A stretch of DNA of 6,086 nucleotides from an uncultured Bacteroides sp. (GTDB lineage: Bacteria > Bacteroidota > Bacteroidia > Bacteroidales > Bacteroidaceae): contig CAKUYM010000267.1 of the NCBI GenBank assembly GCA_934716785.1, forward strand, positions 1-6,086, in the 5' to 3' direction. The notes below the pieces were generated by a model. The model ran no database searches. It was not told where the DNA came from and worked only from the letters and a program-made list of their open reading frames with translations. This document shows, one piece after another, positions 5,675 to 6,086 of the stretch (position 1 is the stretch's first letter; each line of letters starts with the position of its first letter). Made by a program: the position numbers and the translations under genes.

Positions 5675-6086
5675 ATGAAAGAAGAGATAATTATAGCAGG
5701 ATTCGGTGGACAAGGCGTGTTGTCTATGGGTAAGATTCTGGCATATTCCGGTTTGATGGAAGGCAAAGAAGTGAGTTGGATGCCGGCTTACGGTCCCGAA
5801 CAGCGTGGCGGAACAGCCAACGTTACGGTTATCGTAAGTGATGATAAAATATCCTCTCCGATTCTCAGCAAGTATGACTGCGCCATCATTTTGAACCAGC
5901 CTTCGCTTGAGAAGTTTGAGAACAAAGTGAAGCCCGGCGGCATCCTTATTTATGACGGTTACGGAATAATCAACCCTCCTACCCGAAAGGACATCAGAGT
6001 ATACCGCATCGATGCAATGGACGCTGCCAACGAAATGAACAACGCCAAGGCATTCAACATGATTGTGCTCGGCGGTTTATTGAAGC
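5675..6086 (+). CDS. 2-oxoacid:ferredoxin oxidoreductase, gamma subunit (3' end outside window)
   Basis: The frame opens at ATG 5675 and stays open to the window edge, giving 137 residues of an expected 180 or so. It begins with the gamma-subunit signature IIIAGFGGQGVLSMGKILA (GFGGQGV at 9-15) and has WMPAYGPEQRGGTANVTVIVSD (YGPEQRGG at 39-46), both typical of the POR/KOR gamma domain that contributes to CoA binding. The rest, NQPSLEKFENKVKPGGILIYDG and NAKAFNMIVLGGLLK, also fits the family. As the last recognised gene it completes the delta-alpha-(small protein)-beta-gamma set. The truncation comes from the window, not from a mutation. Symbols korC, vorC or porC would be used depending on substrate. 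Confidence 0.92.
   Translation, partial: MKEEIIIAGFGGQGVLSMGKILAYSGLMEGKEVSWMPAYGPEQRGGTANVTVIVSDDKISSPILSKYDCAIILNQPSLEKFENKVKPGGILIYDGYGIINPPTRKDIRVYRIDAMDAANEMNNAKAFNMIVLGGLLK

Overview
The window looks like chromosomal DNA from a gut Bacteroidales bacterium, most likely Bacteroides or a close relative. The reasons are the Bacteroides-type promoter words (TAnnTTTG -7 elements at 2097-2104, 3013-3020 and, on the minus strand, 2091-2084), mostly A-rich leaders with few Shine-Dalgarno sites, and the protein flavour of every gene. No phage, IS, CRISPR, tRNA or rRNA is visible. The genus call is inference from sequence style; no database was consulted.

Layout. (1) 2-1320, plus strand: the last 292 codons of a transketolase followed by rpiB (ribose-5-phosphate isomerase B). 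The two overlap by one base (TAATG), and a strong intrinsic terminator follows at 1340-1379. Together they form a non-oxidative pentose phosphate unit. (2) 1380-1536: a short non-coding stretch with a perfect 15-bp inverted repeat around one base, plus a small unassigned open frame. (3) 1537-2037, minus strand: a DUF456 membrane protein. (4) 2165-2866, plus strand: a flavin/pyridoxamine-oxidase-fold protein fused to a zinc ribbon, divergent from the DUF456 gene, with the two putative promoters only 5 bases apart. (5) 3040 to the window end, plus strand: an apparent operon of a small TPR protein, a 2x[4Fe-4S] ferredoxin subunit, the alpha (VorB/KorA type) subunit, a 58-residue two-helix membrane protein, the beta subunit (KorB type) and the gamma subunit, which runs off the window.

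Working together. Region 5 encodes a complete four-subunit 2-oxoacid:ferredoxin oxidoreductase (gamma cut by the window edge). It converts a 2-oxoacid plus CoA to acyl-CoA, CO2 and reduced ferredoxin. The substrate (branched-chain 2-oxoacid, 2-oxoglutarate or other) cannot be settled from sequence alone. The least explained parts are the small membrane protein between alpha and beta and the TPR protein heading the operon. Most of the window is ordinary core metabolism, and I found no convincing new system beyond these modest leads.
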